Shown: positions 5,620 to 6,480 of the stretch, piece by piece
How positions within the stretch are numbered: the first letter of the stretch is position 1
Layout: every line of letters begins with the position of its first letter
Assembly: GCA_023701085.1 (NCBI GenBank)
Contig: JAMPXR010000150.1
Location: forward strand, 1 to 6,480
Source: Ramlibacter sp.
GTDB lineage: Bacteria > Pseudomonadota > Gammaproteobacteria > Burkholderiales > Burkholderiaceae_C
Direction: 5' to 3'
DNA: 6,480 nucleotides
The notes under the pieces: model-generated
What the model saw: only the letters and a program-made list of their open reading frames with translations
Database searches by the model: none
What the model was told of the DNA's origin: nothing
Made by a program: the position numbers and the translations under genes

Positions 5620-6425
5620 GCGGTTACTCCTTCCAGCTGCGGCATCGAACTTGCGAAAACATACGATTCCATGGCGAGCACGCCGTGCTCGATGCCCCCG
5701 TCGAGCACCGTCACGGGCAGCGGCTCGCGCGCCGCGCCCAGCGCCACCAGCAGGGGCAGGAAATGCTCGTCGGTCGGGTGGGCACGGGCTGCATGCGGCG
5801 CATTGTCCAGCGCGCCCGCAAGCCGTGCAACATCACCGGCGCGCACCGCCGCGCGAATCCAGTGGGCGAACTCGCGCGCATAGGCCGCTTCCTGGCTGGC
5901 GCCTTGCCGGAATTCATACAGGTTGTGGGTGAGGCTGCCCGAGCCCAACAGCAGCACGCCCTCCTGCGCCAGCGGCGACAGCGCCCGACCGAGCCGCAGC
6001 GCCGACGCCGCATCGAGGTCGTGCGGCATCGAGACCTGCAGCACCGGAACGTCCGCGCGCGGCAGCAGGTGCAGCAGCGGCACCCAGGCGCCGTGGTCGA
6101 TTCCTCGGCCTGCGTCGAGCGATGCATTCCATCCGCCGCCCTGCAGCAGGTCGGCGACGCGCCGCGCCAGCGCGGGATCGCCCGGCGCCGGGTACTCGAT
6201 GTCGTACAGCGCGGGATCGAAGCCGCCGAAGTCGTGGATGGTGCGCGGCTGCGCCGTGGCCGTCACCGACAGGCCGCGGCTCATCCAGTGCGGCGAAACC
6301 ACCACGACCGCGCGCGGCTTCGCGAGGATGCCGCCCAGCGCGGCCAGCTGCGCGCCGGCCCGCCCGGGCTCCAGCGCGAAGGTCGGCGCGCCGTGGGAAA
6401 CGAACAATGTGGGCATGCTGTGCAT
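5616..6425 (-). CDS. ygiD: DODA-type extradiol ring-opening dioxygenase (YgiD family, LigB superfamily)
   Basis: This family uses a single metal ion and oxygen to open catechol-type rings; E. coli YgiD cleaves L-DOPA at the 4,5 position in vitro. The true substrate here is not shown by the sequence. The 269-residue protein begins PTLFVSHGAPTFAL and keeps the expected histidines: H11 in SHGAP, H46 in SPHW, H111 in DHGAWVPL, H167 in GSLTHNL and H221 in DEHFLPL. The spacing of H11, H46, H167 and H221 matches the metal-site and catalytic histidines of YgiD to within a few residues. The C-terminal half ends with GIEHGVLAMESYVF, a typical motif of the family. ATG 6425 is chosen because AAGGA lies 9 bases upstream; the ATG three codons later would be 18 bases away. 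It is the first gene of a three-gene minus-strand unit. In related genomes this family often occurs near pirin or LysR genes; none is in view. Confidence 0.93.
   Translation of the reverse strand: MHSMPTLFVSHGAPTFALEPGRAGAQLAALGGILAKPRAVVVVSPHWMSRGLSVTATAQPRTIHDFGGFDPALYDIEYPAPGDPALARRVADLLQGGGWNASLDAGRGIDHGAWVPLLHLLPRADVPVLQVSMPHDLDAASALRLGRALSPLAQEGVLLLGSGSLTHNLYEFRQGASQEAAYAREFAHWIRAAVRAGDVARLAGALDNAPHAARAHPTDEHFLPLLVALGAAREPLPVTVLDGGIEHGVLAMESYVFASSMPQLEGVTA
5627..5632 (-). promoter_or_regulatory. Strong ribosome binding site of the esterase, within the dioxygenase gene
   Basis: AAGGAG on the minus strand, 7 bases before the GTG at 5619-5617. It lies inside the last codons of the dioxygenase gene. 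It decides the non-ATG start of the esterase and supports translational coupling at the GTGA overlap. Confidence 0.85.
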
Positions 6426-6434
6426 GGTGCTCTT

Positions 6435-6439
6435 TCCTT
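6435..6439 (-). promoter_or_regulatory. Ribosome binding site of the dioxygenase gene
   Basis: AAGGA on the minus strand, 9 bases before the ATG at 6425-6423. Upstream of it only about 40 bases remain before the window edge, and I see no convincing -10/-35 pair there. The operon promoter is probably further right. Confidence 0.6.
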
Positions 6440-6480
6440 GTGCCAGACGGCATTCGAAGTGCGTGCGCCGGCCGAGTCCG

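Noticed and set aside
4918..5932. Overlapping open frames of about 300 codons on the plus strand opposite the esterase and dioxygenase
   Set aside because: Both are antisense to genes with intact catalytic residues and have the low-complexity composition of GC shadows.
6441..6452. Inverted repeat TGCC-AGAC-GGCA upstream of the dioxygenase gene as an operator
   Set aside because: The arms are only four bases, and the repeat is not linked to a visible promoter.

Overview
The window looks like chromosomal DNA from a high-GC betaproteobacterium, most likely order Burkholderiales and possibly Comamonadaceae. This rests on the strong G/C bias at third codon positions, the style of the RF2 and PepN proteins, and a tRNA-Thr(CGU) of betaproteobacterial type. 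The family-level placement is an inference. I see no sign of a mobile element, phage, CRISPR array or restriction/defence cassette.

Left part, plus strand (1 to about 4330): the 3' end of prfB (peptide chain release factor 2) is followed after 41 bases by a complete pepN (M1 zinc aminopeptidase N). After another 46 bases comes a complete 6-phosphofructokinase gene. Its active-site residues (GGGDS and PKTVDND) mark it as the pyrophosphate-dependent type, not the ATP-dependent one. The short same-strand gaps allow one transcription unit, ending at a GC-rich hairpin after the phosphofructokinase gene. The functions are translation termination, peptide recycling and reversible glycolysis/gluconeogenesis, and they form no obvious pathway.

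Middle (4331 to 4473): a TATAAT box lies directly against that hairpin and precedes a complete 76-base tRNA-Thr with anticodon CGT and encoded CCA. A strong intrinsic terminator with an 11-bp stem and seven T follows it. This terminator also separates the plus-strand genes from a convergent minus-strand operon.

Right part, minus strand (read from 6425 down to 4489): three tightly packed genes. The first encodes a YgiD/DODA-type extradiol dioxygenase of the LigB superfamily. The second encodes a YpfH-like serine esterase, starts with GTG and overlaps the first gene by 4 bases. The third, 18 bases further on, encodes a 159-residue protein I do not recognise. The promoter of this operon is probably beyond the right edge. 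Linked translation suggests the three products act together, perhaps on an aromatic or ester substrate, but the sequence does not show the substrate.

Most of the window is ordinary housekeeping DNA. The points most worth a second look are the PPi-type phosphofructokinase beside pepN, the tRNA promoter whose -35 region lies inside the preceding hairpin, and the unknown third gene of the dioxygenase/esterase operon.
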